The notes beneath the pieces were generated by a model, which worked only from the letters and a program-made list of their open reading frames with translations, searched no databases and was not told where the DNA came from. Positions 50,793 to 60,388 of a DNA stretch of 64,000 bases are shown one piece after another (position 1 is the first letter of the stretch; each line of letters starts with the position of its first letter). The position numbers and the translations under genes were made by a program. The DNA comes from Allobosea psychrotolerans (GTDB lineage: Bacteria; Pseudomonadota; Alphaproteobacteria; Rhizobiales; Beijerinckiaceae), in NCBI RefSeq assembly GCF_002917105.1, contig NZ_PQFZ01000013.1, forward strand, positions 1 through 64,000, in the 5' to 3' direction.

Positions 50793-53700
50793 TCAATTCG
50801 CTTCGAAGCGCCCGCTGGCATGGGCCAGCATGGTGTAGACCTTGCCCGTCTCGGAGGTCAGGTAGGTCTTGGCCACCATCGAGTCGCGGTCGTCCTTGGC
50901 TGCCTCGCCGAGCAGGCGCTCGAACTCGTCGATATAGCGGTCGACCGTCTCCTTGAACTCGGTGTCGCGGCGGTACTTGCGCCGGATCTCGTCGAAGGTC
51001 TGCTGGCCCTGCAGCGTGTAGAGCCGGCGCGTGAAGACGTTGCGCTCGCCGCGCTTGTAGCGGTCCCACAATTCGACGGCCGCTTCATGGTCGATCATCC
51101 GGGCGATGTCGACGGAGAGCGAATCGAGCTTCTCGATCGAATGCGCCGTCGGCTTGCTGGCCTCGCTCGGTTGCTCCTCGCGCGAGGCGCGGTTGAGCAG
51201 GTCGGAGAGCCAGCCCGCCTTCGCCGGCGGCTGGACCTCCGGCTGCGGCGCGGCGCTGCGTCGCGGCGCCTCCTCGGCAGGGGCGGGGCGGGGCACCGGT
51301 GTCGGCTTGGGGGCCTCGACCCGCACCTCGCTGCGGGCGGGCTGCTGGGGCGCCGCGTCGAAGGAGGGCCGCAATTGCGGTGGCTCGCTGACCGCGGGCA
51401 GGCGCGCCTGCGTCACGGTCGTATAGGCCGGCGCGGTCACGGTCTGCACGGGCGCGCGACGGGCTGGAGCGTCCGTGGGGAGGGTGACGTCGTTGCGCCG
51501 GCCCGATTTCGTGACGATCTCGGTCAGCTCGTTCAGCGCCTTGATCTGCTCGGAGACGACGCGGCGCATGGCGGCGGTCGATTCCTGCGTCTCGCGGGGC
51601 AGGTCCAGCACGCCGCGCGAGAGCTCGGCGCGCGTCGCTTCCAGCTCGCGCTTGATGTCGGCCGTGACGGAGCGCATGTCCTGGGCCGCGCCCTGGAAGC
51701 GTTCGGTCACCTTGGCGAGCTCGCCGCCGACCTCGTTGGTGACCTGCTCATAGGCCGAGCGCAGCGCATGGGCGGTGCGTTCGCGCTCCTTGCCGGTCGT
51801 GGCGCGGATCAGCTCGAATTGCTGCGTCAGCGCGGCGGCCGTGGCTTCGGCCGAGTCGCTCAGCACGCCGCCGATCTGGCGCGCACGGGCTTCGGCCGAG
51901 CTCAGCGAATCGTCGATCAGGGCGGCGAAGGAGCGCGTGATCGATTCCACGTCGTCGGTGCGGGTGGCGATCAGCCCGTGCAGCTCCTCCAGCGTGTCCT
52001 TGCGATCGGAAAGGGCCTTGCCGACGCGGGCCTCGACCTGTTCCAGCCGTGTCGCGACGGCATGAAGCGCGGCTGCGCTCGCCTGCGTCGCCTCGGTCAG
52101 CGAGGCGCCCTTGTCGTCGAGCTGGCCGACGAGCGCGGTGGTCTGCCGCAGCGTGCCCTCGGAGAAGGTCTTCAGCTCGGCAACCTGGGCCGCGACCTGC
52201 TCGGAAGCGCGCCCGGTTTCCTCCATCACCGTGGCGACGACGCTCTGCAATTCGCCGACGCGGGCGGAGAGGCCGCCTTCGATCGCGCCGAGGTTCTTGT
52301 TCGCGCCGGTTACGATCTGCTGCATCAGCTTGTTGGCCTCGCCGAGGCGTCCCAGCATGCCGCCGAGTTCGTCGCGCAGTTGCTCATTGGTGCTGACGAG
52401 CGTGTCGACCGACTGGCGCGTGCCGGATTCCAGCGTCTCGCGCAGGCCGCTGGACGAGGCGTCGAGCGCGCTCGTGATCTCGGCGCCGCGATCGCGCAGC
52501 CCCTCGATGATCGAGGTGCCGCGGCTCTCGATGGCGCGCACCACGGTCTGGCCGACATTGGCGACTTCGCCGGCGATGGCCTCGCCGCGCTGGCTCAGCG
52601 CGCCGAGCATGCCGCCGCCGGTCTCGTCGAACATGATGCGCAATTCGTCGGCGCGGGTGCCGAGCGCAGCCGAGATTGCGTCCGACTTGCTCTGCAGCGT
52701 GTCGGCGAATTCGCGGCTGCGGACGTCGAGCGTGCCAGAGACGGTGTCGAGCCGGTTGACCACCCGCTCCTCGAAGCGCGCCACGCTCTGATCGAGCGTA
52801 TCGGCGATCTGCAGGGCGCGGCCGCCCAGCGTCGCATTGATCGCATCGGCCTTGTCGCTGAGCGTGCGCGTCAGCGACTCGCTCTTGGAGGTCACGACCT
52901 CGCCGATCTCGTCAGCCTTGGCCGCGAGCGCGCGGGTGACCTCGCGGCCGCCCTCGGCAAGCACGCGCGCGATATCGACGGTGCGCTCGACCAGCGCCTC
53001 GTTGAGCGCGGTCGCCCGCGAACCGAGATTGCCGTCGATCCGCGCGATCAGCCCGTCGAGCGACTGCCCGATCTCGGCGCTCTTGGCGCTGGAGCGCTCC
53101 TCGAAGACCCGGATCTGGAGCTCCATCGCCTGGGCGGCCTCGTTCGTCCGCGAGGCCAGGATCTCGGCCGCCTCGCTGGAGCGCGCCCCGACCTTGTCGG
53201 CGAGCGCCTGGCCCTCCTGGGTGAGCAGGCGCTCGACCTGGGCGAGGCGCGTGGTCACGGTGTCGGTGAAGCCGCGAGCATCGTCGGCGAGCCTGGAGGC
53301 GAGCGCGCCACCCTGGTGGAGCACGATATCCTCGAAGGCGGCGAGCCGTGCGCCCAGACCGTCCGTGATCTCGCGGCCCTGCACGTCGAAGAGCTTGATC
53401 AGCGCGTCATGCTTGCCGGCGAGCGCCTCGTTGAGCGCCTGCGAGCGGCTCTCGACCGAGCGCAGCATCGATTCGGCGTTGGCGGCGAGTGCCTCGTTGA
53501 CGCGTCCGCCCTGCTGCGTGAGCGCCAGCACGATCTCGCGGCCGGTGCCGGCGAGCAGGGTCCGGGCATCCTCGGCATGGATGGTGAAGGTGTCGCGCAG
53601 GGCCTGCGTGGCCTCGGTGACGCGCTCGGCGACATGGCGGCCATCGACATTGATGGTCTCGGTCAGGACGCGGGTGGCGTCCGTCATGCGGCGGGCCAGA

Positions 53701-56663
53701 TCCTCGCTCTGCTCGCCGAGCAGGCCGTGGACCTCGCGGCCGGTCGAGACGAGATCTCGGACCATCGCCTCGCGCTGCTCGCCCAGGAGCGCGCCGACCT
53801 GGTCGCCGGTCTCGCCCAGCCGGGTGAGGAAGCCGCTCTGCTGCTCGTCGAGCGCGGCACGGGCGCCCTCGGTCGCCTGCCTGACCCGCTCGGTCAGCGC
53901 CGCAGCCTGCTCGTCGAGCTGGCGGTTCACGGAATCGCCGGTCTCACCGAGCCTGGTGATCAGGGCGCTGCTGCGTTCGGCCAGCACGCCGTGCACGGAG
54001 CGGCCGACATCGGTGATGCGCATCACGAGGGCCTGGCTCTCATTGCCGAGCAGGTCCTTGATCTCGAGCCCGGCCTGCGAAACCTTGACGGTCATCGCGC
54101 CGGCCTGCTCGTCGAGCAGCGCGCTGACGCGCGAGCCCGTCTCCGACAGACCCGAGATCAGGGCGGCGCTCTGCGTGCCGATCAGGCCGTGAAGCTGCTC
54201 GCCCGCCTGGCCGAGGCGCTCGACCAGCGCGTCGCCATGCTTGCCGACGAGGACGTCGATCTCCTGCGTGGCCTGTCCGAGCCGCGAGACGAGGAACTGG
54301 GTGCGCGCCTCGAGGAGGCTGTCGACATCCTGTCCCGCGCCGGAAACGCGCGAGACGAGCGCCTCGCTGCGGCTGTCGAGCAGCCTGACGGTCTCGCTGC
54401 CGGCATTGGCGACGCGCGTGGCGAGAGCGTTGCTCTGCTCGTTCATTAGCGCGACGACATCCTTGCCCGCGCCGGACACAAGCGAGACCAGGGCTTCGCT
54501 TTGAGCCGCGAGCAGCCCATGCACCTCCTGGCCCGCGCCGGTGACGCGCGAGACCAGGGTTTCGCCTTGAGCCGCGAGCAGTCCCTGCACCTCCTGGCCT
54601 GCGCCGGTGACGCGCGAGACCAGGGTTTCGCTTTGAGCCGCGAGCAGTCCCTGCACCTCCTGGCCCGCGCCGGTGACGCGCGAGACCAGCGTCTCGCTTT
54701 GAGCCGCGAGCAGCCCATGCACCTCCTGGCCCGCGCCGGTGACGCGTGAGACCAGGGTTTCGCTATGGCCATCGAGCAGCTTGACGGCCTCGTTGCCGGC
54801 GCCCGAAACGCGCGAGACCAGCTTGTCGGCCTGGCCGTCGAGCAATGCGTGGACGGTCTCGCCGGTTTCCGCCAGGCGCGTCACCAGGCTGCCGCCCTGT
54901 TCGGTGAAGAGCCCGTGGACGGAGGCGCCGACCTCGGTGATGCGCGAGGTCAGGTCCTGGCCATGGCGGCTGACGGTCTCGCCGATCGACTTGCCGGCCT
55001 CGTCGACGCGCAGGATGATGGCGTCGCTGCGCTCGCGCAACACGTCGTCGACCGTCCGCGCCGTCTCGTTCAGGCGCGTCACCAAGGTCTCGCCCTGGGT
55101 GCCGATCAGGCTGTTCACGCTCTCGCCGATCTCGATCAGGCGCGAGGCGATATGTTCGTTCTGGCGGCTGAGCAGGCCATGGACGCCGCGCCCGACCTCG
55201 GCAAGACGCGTCGTGACGCTTTCGCCTTCCTCGGAGAGCGAGGCGCGCAGGGTTTCGCCGGTTTCCGCGAGCTTGGCGCCCAGCGCCTCGCTTTGGCCCT
55301 CGATCAGCGCGATCATGCCGCGGCTGGAGGTTTCGAAACGCTCGGCGACATCGGCGCCGCGCGTGGAGATTTCCTTGGCGAGGCCTTCGCCGGTGAGGCG
55401 CAGCGTCTCGTTGACGGTCTCGGCGCGCTGGGCCAGCGAATCGACGACCTGCGTGCCGGTCTCGCTGATGGCGCGGGTCACGTCCCTGGCGCCCGTGGTC
55501 AGGCCCTCGGTGAGGATGGCGCCGGTACGCTCCAGCGAGGTCGCGATCTCCTGGGCGCGGCCATCGAGCAGAGTCGACAGATTGTCGCTGGCTCCCGCCA
55601 GCCGCTCGCTGACCTCGCCGGAAGTGATCTGCAGGCGCTCGACGAGGTCGTTGCCGCGGCCGCTGATCTCGTCGACCATGCGTTCGCCGGCGCGTCCCAG
55701 CGCCAGCGTGATCTGGTCGCCCTTTTCGCCGAGCGAGCCGGTGACCCTGTCGCCGGCCTGGGTGACGGCCTCGGCGATGACGCGGCTGGCGTTGTCGAGG
55801 TCCTTGGACAGGCTCTCATGGGCGCCGCTGATGGCGAATTTCACACGCTCGGCATTGCCGACGACCGCTTCGCGCTGCGTCACGAGTTCGTCGATCAGCG
55901 AGCGCAGCCGGATCTCGTTATCGGCATAGGCGCGTTCCAGCGTCGCGATCTCGCCGCGCACGATCGTCTCCAGCTCGCCGGCGCGCGCGACGGCGCGCTC
56001 GATGCCGTCACCCATCGCGGCGACTTCGCGGCGGATGGTCTGGCTGAGCAAGAGGATGGAATCGGCGCCGACGATCTCGGGCTCGGCCAGCCGCAGGGCG
56101 ACTTCGGTCATGGCGCGCGAGACGAGGCGCATCTCCTGGGTGCGCCGGTAGAGCGCCGCCAGGACGAAGAAGAAGATCACGGGCGCGCCGGCGAAAAGCG
56201 CGAGCAGCGTCCACTCGCCGATTCCAAAGGTAGTGAGACGCTCGGAGAGGCCGTTGGAGAGGGTGCCGTAGCGGCTGACCAGCAGGAAGAAGGCGCCGCC
56301 GAGCCAGCCGAGCGAGGCGAGCGCAGCAAACCAGTAGGGACGCAAGGAGGGGCGGGCGGAGAAGGCCTGGACCAGCGAGCTCGAATCGCGCCGGTCGTCA
56401 TTGGCGACGCGGCTCGTATCGGGCGCGATCAGCGGGCGCTGCGTCGATGGCGGCGGAGGCGCGGCCTGCTGCGGCTGGACGGGCGCGGCGGCTTCGACGC
56501 GGGGAAGCTCGATCTTCAGATCGGTATCGGCGGTCATGGGCAGCTTGGGCTCGGCTGCCGTGCCGGTCTCGGCGGCGTCTTTCGGCTGGTCCAGCCGCAG
56601 CGCCTCCTCGATCGCCGACATCGCGGCCTCGGTCGGGTCTTGGAGCTTTTTTTGCCGGGTCAT
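50793..56663 (-). CDS. Growth-pole-ring (GPR)-like giant coiled-coil membrane protein
   Basis: 1956 residues. A proline/acidic cytoplasmic lead (1-105) is followed by two transmembrane helices (about 108-130 and 151-172) and then about 1600 residues of coiled coil. The coiled coil consists of 22-residue amphipathic repeats of apolipoprotein type, with recurring G-x-x-V-x-x-L-L-x-x-Q-x-x-x-L-V-x-R-L. A proline-rich linker and a conserved C-terminal domain of about 130 residues end the protein. The size and architecture match the Agrobacterium growth pole ring protein, needed for polar growth and rod shape. Four repeats at about residues 640-730 are almost identical at DNA level. Function by analogy: polar scaffold for unipolar wall synthesis. 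Confidence 0.85.
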   Translation of the reverse strand: MTRQKKLQDPTEAAMSAIEEALRLDQPKDAAETGTAAEPKLPMTADTDLKIELPRVEAAAPVQPQQAAPPPPSTQRPLIAPDTSRVANDDRRDSSSLVQAFSARPSLRPYWFAALASLGWLGGAFFLLVSRYGTLSNGLSERLTTFGIGEWTLLALFAGAPVIFFFVLAALYRRTQEMRLVSRAMTEVALRLAEPEIVGADSILLLSQTIRREVAAMGDGIERAVARAGELETIVRGEIATLERAYADNEIRLRSLIDELVTQREAVVGNAERVKFAISGAHESLSKDLDNASRVIAEAVTQAGDRVTGSLGEKGDQITLALGRAGERMVDEISGRGNDLVERLQITSGEVSERLAGASDNLSTLLDGRAQEIATSLERTGAILTEGLTTGARDVTRAISETGTQVVDSLAQRAETVNETLRLTGEGLAKEISTRGADVAERFETSSRGMIALIEGQSEALGAKLAETGETLRASLSEEGESVTTRLAEVGRGVHGLLSRQNEHIASRLIEIGESVNSLIGTQGETLVTRLNETARTVDDVLRERSDAIILRVDEAGKSIGETVSRHGQDLTSRITEVGASVHGLFTEQGGSLVTRLAETGETVHALLDGQADKLVSRVSGAGNEAVKLLDGHSETLVSRVTGAGQEVHGLLAAQSETLVSRVTGAGQEVQGLLAAQSETLVSRVTGAGQEVQGLLAAQGETLVSRVTGAGQEVHGLLAAQSEALVSLVSGAGKDVVALMNEQSNALATRVANAGSETVRLLDSRSEALVSRVSGAGQDVDSLLEARTQFLVSRLGQATQEIDVLVGKHGDALVERLGQAGEQLHGLIGTQSAALISGLSETGSRVSALLDEQAGAMTVKVSQAGLEIKDLLGNESQALVMRITDVGRSVHGVLAERSSALITRLGETGDSVNRQLDEQAAALTERVRQATEGARAALDEQQSGFLTRLGETGDQVGALLGEQREAMVRDLVSTGREVHGLLGEQSEDLARRMTDATRVLTETINVDGRHVAERVTEATQALRDTFTIHAEDARTLLAGTGREIVLALTQQGGRVNEALAANAESMLRSVESRSQALNEALAGKHDALIKLFDVQGREITDGLGARLAAFEDIVLHQGGALASRLADDARGFTDTVTTRLAQVERLLTQEGQALADKVGARSSEAAEILASRTNEAAQAMELQIRVFEERSSAKSAEIGQSLDGLIARIDGNLGSRATALNEALVERTVDIARVLAEGGREVTRALAAKADEIGEVVTSKSESLTRTLSDKADAINATLGGRALQIADTLDQSVARFEERVVNRLDTVSGTLDVRSREFADTLQSKSDAISAALGTRADELRIMFDETGGGMLGALSQRGEAIAGEVANVGQTVVRAIESRGTSIIEGLRDRGAEITSALDASSSGLRETLESGTRQSVDTLVSTNEQLRDELGGMLGRLGEANKLMQQIVTGANKNLGAIEGGLSARVGELQSVVATVMEETGRASEQVAAQVAELKTFSEGTLRQTTALVGQLDDKGASLTEATQASAAALHAVATRLEQVEARVGKALSDRKDTLEELHGLIATRTDDVESITRSFAALIDDSLSSAEARARQIGGVLSDSAEATAAALTQQFELIRATTGKERERTAHALRSAYEQVTNEVGGELAKVTERFQGAAQDMRSVTADIKRELEATRAELSRGVLDLPRETQESTAAMRRVVSEQIKALNELTEIVTKSGRRNDVTLPTDAPARRAPVQTVTAPAYTTVTQARLPAVSEPPQLRPSFDAAPQQPARSEVRVEAPKPTPVPRPAPAEEAPRRSAAPQPEVQPPAKAGWLSDLLNRASREEQPSEASKPTAHSIEKLDSLSVDIARMIDHEAAVELWDRYKRGERNVFTRRLYTLQGQQTFDEIRRKYRRDTEFKETVDRYIDEFERLLGEAAKDDRDSMVAKTYLTSETGKVYTMLAHASGRFEAN
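54480..54760 (-). repeat. 66-bp near-identical coding tandem repeats (four copies)
   Basis: Within the giant gene, units encoding VTGAGQEV(H/Q)GLLAAQ plus six further residues follow one another with only a few base differences. The surrounding repeats of the same protein are strongly diverged. This points to a recent local expansion and to possible length variation between strains. Confidence 0.88.
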
Positions 56664-56930
56664 GCTTGCCGCCTCGCTACGCCACTGCCGACAGGCGCCC
56701 GCTCGTGCCTTCGCCGCGATTGAGAGCCGCCTCTGGCTCTCTCGCTACGGAAGGACACTGCGCCCATCATTTACCAGTTGTGAAGGGTAGTGGACGCACC
56801 TGGTGATGGAAACCCATTTGAGTGGCTGATTCACAAACGTCGTTAACGCCTCGTTCACCATGATGGCGCTTGTTAAGGGCTAGAACCGCCGCATCTGCCG
56901 CTCTCCGAACGTCACCACCTCGAGCCTGAA

Positions 56931-57269
56931 ATGCCCCAGACCGCCATCGATCTTGCTCATCTCGCCCGCCAGACCGGTGGCGATCATGCGCTGGAGCGCG
57001 AGCTTCTCGCCCTCTTCGCGCAGCAATGCGTCCGCCATCTGCGCACCATCCATGCCGGCGCCGACGCTCAGACCCGGATGGACGCAGCCCATACCCTGAA
57101 GGGCGCTGCCCGCGCCATCGGAGCCTGGCAGGTCGCCGATGCGGCCGATGCCATCGAGCAGCATCTGGCCGAGCCGGATTCGCGCCGGACCGAAACCGCG
57201 ATGGACGCGCTGGCCCTGGCCGCCGCCGAGGCGCGCGCCGCGATCTCGCGGCTCGACTGCGCGGCCTGA
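56931..57269 (+). CDS. Stand-alone Hpt (histidine phosphotransfer) domain protein
   Basis: A 112-residue all-helical protein. The phospho-acceptor His54 lies in the classical AAHTLKGAARAIGA motif, and an upstream helix contains 'LFAQQCVRHLRTIHAG'. Such proteins carry phosphoryl groups between hybrid kinases and response regulators, as ChpT and related proteins do in this class. It is divergent from the growth-pole-ring-like gene across 267 bp. A link between polar growth and a phosphorelay is conceivable but unproven. No kinase or regulator is adjacent. Confidence 0.9.
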   Translation: MPQTAIDLAHLARQTGGDHALERELLALFAQQCVRHLRTIHAGADAQTRMDAAHTLKGAARAIGAWQVADAADAIEQHLAEPDSRRTETAMDALALAAAEARAAISRLDCAA

Positions 57270-57282
57270 ACGGCGCCAGAGC

Positions 57283-57430
57283 CGTTTGCGATCCGATTGG
57301 ATCGTTCAATCGCTCGGGATTTTTGGTTTAATGCGTTGTCTTCCCGCGAGCCGGTGCCCATTTCGCTCGAAACGCTCCGGTTCCTTTCCGCTCCCGCTGG
57401 AAAAGTCCTTTCCTCGACGATTGGAAATGC
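57283..57430. repeat. Decayed repeat (family 5, CGAGCCGGTGCCCA type)
   Basis: GATCCGATTGGATC...TTAATGCG...CGCGAGCCGGTGCCCATTTCG, followed by a partial mirrored half, resembles 32280-32370. The remainder of the gap up to the ferredoxin gene shows nothing else. Confidence 0.55.
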
Positions 57431-57465
57431 TCTAAGCGGAGCGCGTCATTCGCCCGCCGGAGTTC

Positions 57466-57789
57466 ATGATGCCCAAGATCACCTTCATCGACGCTCAAGG
57501 GGAAAGCCGGACCGTCGAGGGCGAAACCGGATCCACCGTGATGGAAGTCGCCGTGCGCAACGGCATTCCCGGCATCGAGGCCGAATGCGGCGGCGCCTGC
57601 GCCTGCGCCACCTGCCATGTCTATGTCGATGAAGCCTGGGCCGCCAAGACGGGCCACCCGGAGTCGATGGAGGAAGACATGCTCGATTTCGCCTTCGACG
57701 TGCGCCCGACTTCGCGGCTGTCCTGCCAGATCCGGGTCAAGGATGATCTCGACGGATTGATCGTCCGGACGCCGGCTCGGCAGGGCTGA
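57466..57789 (+). CDS. [2Fe-2S] ferredoxin, adrenodoxin/FdxB type
   Basis: A 107-residue plant/vertebrate-fold ferredoxin. Cluster cysteines appear as C-x5-C-x2-C in ECGGACACATCHV, with the fourth in LSCQI. The sequence 'DMLDFAFDVRPTSRLSCQI' is typical of the bacterial adrenodoxin-like type that serves cytochrome P450s or Fe-S assembly. No P450 or isc gene lies in the window. ATG 57466 and ATG 57469 are adjacent alternatives. It is a soluble electron carrier with unknown partners. Confidence 0.92.
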   Translation: MMPKITFIDAQGESRTVEGETGSTVMEVAVRNGIPGIEAECGGACACATCHVYVDEAWAAKTGHPESMEEDMLDFAFDVRPTSRLSCQIRVKDDLDGLIVRTPARQG

Positions 57790-57801
57790 CGTCGTCCCGG
57801 T

Positions 57802-59040
57802 TCATTCCGCTGCGACGGCAACGGCCTGCGTCAGCGTGGTCTCGTTGCCCGGCGCTGGATGGCGCGGCACGAGGAAGGCGAGCGAGAGCGACACGCTCGC
57901 GACGCCTGCGCCGATGATAAAGACGATTGCCGGATCGTAGATCCAGATCAGCCCGAAGGTCACCGGCAGGAAGACCGCCGCGACGTGGTTGATCGTGAAG
58001 GCGACCGCCGAGGTCGGCGCAATGTCGGCGGGATCGGCGATCTTCTGGAAATAGGTGCGCTGGGCCAGCATCAGCGTGGTGAAGATGCCGTCGATGACGA
58101 AGAGCGAGCCGGCGACGATATAGCCCAGTTCGGCGAAATGCCCGCGGCTCGCCATTGCATAGCCGACGAAGACCGCGACCAGCGAGACATTCTCCATCTG
58201 GATCGTGGCGCGCTCGCCGACCCGCCCGACGAGCCTGCCGAGCATCGGCCCCATGAAGGTGTTGATGCCATAGGTCGCCAGCAGCAGGGTTGCCGTGGCC
58301 GAGACGTCATAGCCGAAGCGCTCGACCAGCAGGAAACCGCCGAACGCCATGAAGATCTGGCGGCGTGCGCCCGACATGAAGGTCAGCGCGTAGTAGAGCC
58401 AGTAGCGCTTGCGCAGCACGAAGCCCTTGTTCTGCGGAACGGTGCCGTGAAAGCGCGGGAACAGCAGCCAGACCGCGAGCGCCAATGTTGCCGTGGCGAG
58501 GCCCGCCACCATGAAGACGACGACATAGCCCGGCTGGAAAACCCGCCAGATCACGGCGATCGATCCGAAGGCGAGGAGCTGCGCCAGCGCGGACGCGCCC
58601 GCGACCTTTCCGAGCAGCCGCGGCGCCTCCGTTTTCGGCAGGAGCTGGAGCTGCAGCGATTGCTGCGAGGTCTCGTAATAGTGGAAGCCGAGCGACATCA
58701 CCGTCGTGGTCAGCAGCAGCCCGCCCAGCGTCGGATAGAAGCCGGTGATGGCGATGCCGATGCCGAGCGTCACGAGGCTGAGATAGGCCAGCATCTGCTC
58801 GCGCATGATCCAGAACAGGATGATGGCGGTGAAGGCGAGGAAGCCCGGAATCTCGCGCACCGACTGCAGGATGCCGATATCCTGGCCGGTGAAGCCGGCG
58901 GCTTCCTTGGAGAAATTATTGATCAGGGCGTTCCAGCTGGCGAAGCCGAGCCAGTTCACGAAGGCCAGCACCATCAGGAAGGCGGTCGGGGACTGCAGGA
59001 GCGTCCTGAAGCCGCGCGGGGCGGAAGGGGCGTCGATCAT
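57802..59040 (-). CDS. MFS transporter
   Basis: A 412-residue permease with about twelve helices. It has 'SPTAFLMVLAFVNWLGFASWNALINNF' at the N-terminus, 'SVREIPGFLAF' and 'ERATIQMENVSLVAVFVGYAM' in the central region. I do not recognise the subfamily, and canonical motif A is poor. The chosen start ATG 59040 excludes an upstream in-frame extension that lacks membrane-protein character. It is convergent with the ferredoxin gene (12-bp gap). Substrate unknown. Confidence 0.82.
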   Translation of the reverse strand: MIDAPSAPRGFRTLLQSPTAFLMVLAFVNWLGFASWNALINNFSKEAAGFTGQDIGILQSVREIPGFLAFTAIILFWIMREQMLAYLSLVTLGIGIAITGFYPTLGGLLLTTTVMSLGFHYYETSQQSLQLQLLPKTEAPRLLGKVAGASALAQLLAFGSIAVIWRVFQPGYVVVFMVAGLATATLALAVWLLFPRFHGTVPQNKGFVLRKRYWLYYALTFMSGARRQIFMAFGGFLLVERFGYDVSATATLLLATYGINTFMGPMLGRLVGRVGERATIQMENVSLVAVFVGYAMASRGHFAELGYIVAGSLFVIDGIFTTLMLAQRTYFQKIADPADIAPTSAVAFTINHVAAVFLPVTFGLIWIYDPAIVFIIGAGVASVSLSLAFLVPRHPAPGNETTLTQAVAVAAE

Positions 59041-59266
59041 CGGAGAGCCTGGCAAAGAGGAACAGCCTGGCAAGAGCGACGGCTGGAGGTGCCATTGCCG
59101 GCTTCCCAAGCTGCAGCTGGCGTGCCGCGGTACTCTTAAGGCCAGGCGTGGGAGCGTCAATTCCGCTCCGTCATGGCGTCCATGCACATGCGTGGTTCGC
59201 AGCGGATCATGATATGATGCTCTCGCGAAAGCAGGACGTCACGACGCCAACAGCCAGGAGGATGCG

Positions 59267-59689
59267 ATGTACAAATCGATTCTGGTTCCTGTCGATCTCG
59301 CCGAGGCCGATCTGGCCGATCCCGCGATCGCTGCGGCCGTTGCCTTCGCCGAAGCATCCGGCGGCACCGTCAGGCTGGTCTATGTCCGCTCGCTCGTGCC
59401 GATCACCTATATGGAATTCGTGCCGGCCGACTTCGATTCCGAACAGCAGAGCGATGCCGAGGCGAAGCTTGCAGCCATTGCCGCCGCCATCCCGCTGCCG
59501 CCTGAGCGGGTCTCGGCCAAGGTGCTGGTCGGCTCCGTTCATGGCGAGGTGCTGGCCGAGGCCGACGCCAGCGGCGCCGACCTGATCGTCATCGGCTCGC
59601 ATGAGCCCGGCATCCTGGCCTATGTCATCGGCTCCAACGCCTCGACCATCGTCAGGCGGGCGAAATGCTCGGTCCTGGTCGTGCGGTAG
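59267..59689 (+). CDS. Universal stress protein (UspA family)
   Basis: A 140-residue single-domain Usp. The N-terminus is 'YKSILVPVDLAEADLADPAI', and the ATP-binding loop near the C-terminus is 'DLIVIGSHEPGILAYVIGSNAS', i.e. G-2x-G-type spacing ending in GSNAS, followed by 'CSVLVVR'. ATP-binding Usps act in stress survival. CAGGAGG lies 8 bp before ATG 59267. It is a monocistronic gene between an MFS permease gene and a membrane protein gene. Confidence 0.93.
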   Translation: MYKSILVPVDLAEADLADPAIAAAVAFAEASGGTVRLVYVRSLVPITYMEFVPADFDSEQQSDAEAKLAAIAAAIPLPPERVSAKVLVGSVHGEVLAEADASGADLIVIGSHEPGILAYVIGSNASTIVRRAKCSVLVVR

Positions 59690-59692
59690 GCT

Positions 59693-60295
59693 TCACGCCT
59701 GGATGCGACCCGGCACCAGCTCGTCGGGCACTTCGCCGCTCGTCAGGTCGCGCGGCCGGTTCAGCCTGATCATCGGCCCGACCTGCCAGTACGAGGCTGC
59801 CGCCAGCAGCGCGCCGAGCCAGCCGGCCGCATACGCGCCCTGCTGGAAGGCGCGCGCGGTGAAATAGGCCAGCATCACCAGGGACAGCCCGCCGACGAGG
59901 GCAAGCGCCAGCCAGAGCGCGAAGGGCTTGCCGGCGACGAAGCGGGCCTTGGGGTTGGCGCGCTGGACCTCGCCTGCGAGCGCCGTGACGAAGGCATGGT
60001 AGCCGGCGTCGTCGCGCTCGACATCGGTCAGCGAGCGCCAGGACAGGTTGCCGAAGGTGATGTTCTTGCCGTCGCTGAGGCGCAACTGCGTCTTGTAGCC
60101 CTTCGAGCTGATATTGCCGGGCGCGTAGAAGAAGCGGATCTGCTCGATTGCCGCCAGCCTGACGCGATCGACCTTGCGGGTGGTGTCGATCTCCAGCGCA
60201 TCGCCGTCGAGCCTGTAGGCGATCTCGAATCCGATCGGCTTCGGGCGCTGGCGCCAGACCGGGGGTGGGGTGTCGTCGTCGGATTGAGCCTGCAT
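59693..60295 (-). CDS. Hypothetical protein with two C-terminal membrane helices
   Basis: A 200-residue protein without recognised function. The N-terminal about 120 residues look like a beta-rich PH-like domain ('FEIAYRLDGDALEIDTTRKVDRVRLAAIEQIRFFYAPG'). Two close membrane helices follow (about 145-167 and 170-188, 'LWLALALVGGLSLVMLAYF', 'AAGWLGALLAAASYW'). The start is ATG 60295, although the frame remains open upstream. It is transcribed toward the UspA gene (3-bp gap, convergent). Similar PH-like two-helix proteins are annotated as conserved unknowns in alphaproteobacteria. Confidence 0.75.
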   Translation of the reverse strand: MQAQSDDDTPPPVWRQRPKPIGFEIAYRLDGDALEIDTTRKVDRVRLAAIEQIRFFYAPGNISSKGYKTQLRLSDGKNITFGNLSWRSLTDVERDDAGYHAFVTALAGEVQRANPKARFVAGKPFALWLALALVGGLSLVMLAYFTARAFQQGAYAAGWLGALLAAASYWQVGPMIRLNRPRDLTSGEVPDELVPGRIQA

Positions 60296-60388
60296 GGCGG
60301 CGAGCCTTAGCGGCTTAGCCGGCGCTTGTCGCTGGTCATGGAATCCGCGATTGATCTGTTCAGCCAAAGCGGTCGAGATGAGACGACG

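Noticed and set aside
50820..54449. Open frame of more than 1200 codons on the strand opposite the giant coiled-coil gene, and a second one at 54765-56723
   Set aside because: Mirror frames of a highly repetitive, G+C-rich gene. Composition is Arg/Ala/Leu-rich with no domain, and the opposite strand has clear heptad and membrane features.
54480..54760. Regular repeats considered as a CRISPR array
   Set aside because: No unique spacers. The 66-bp units are contiguous, in frame, and encode the 22-residue coil repeat. No cas genes are nearby.
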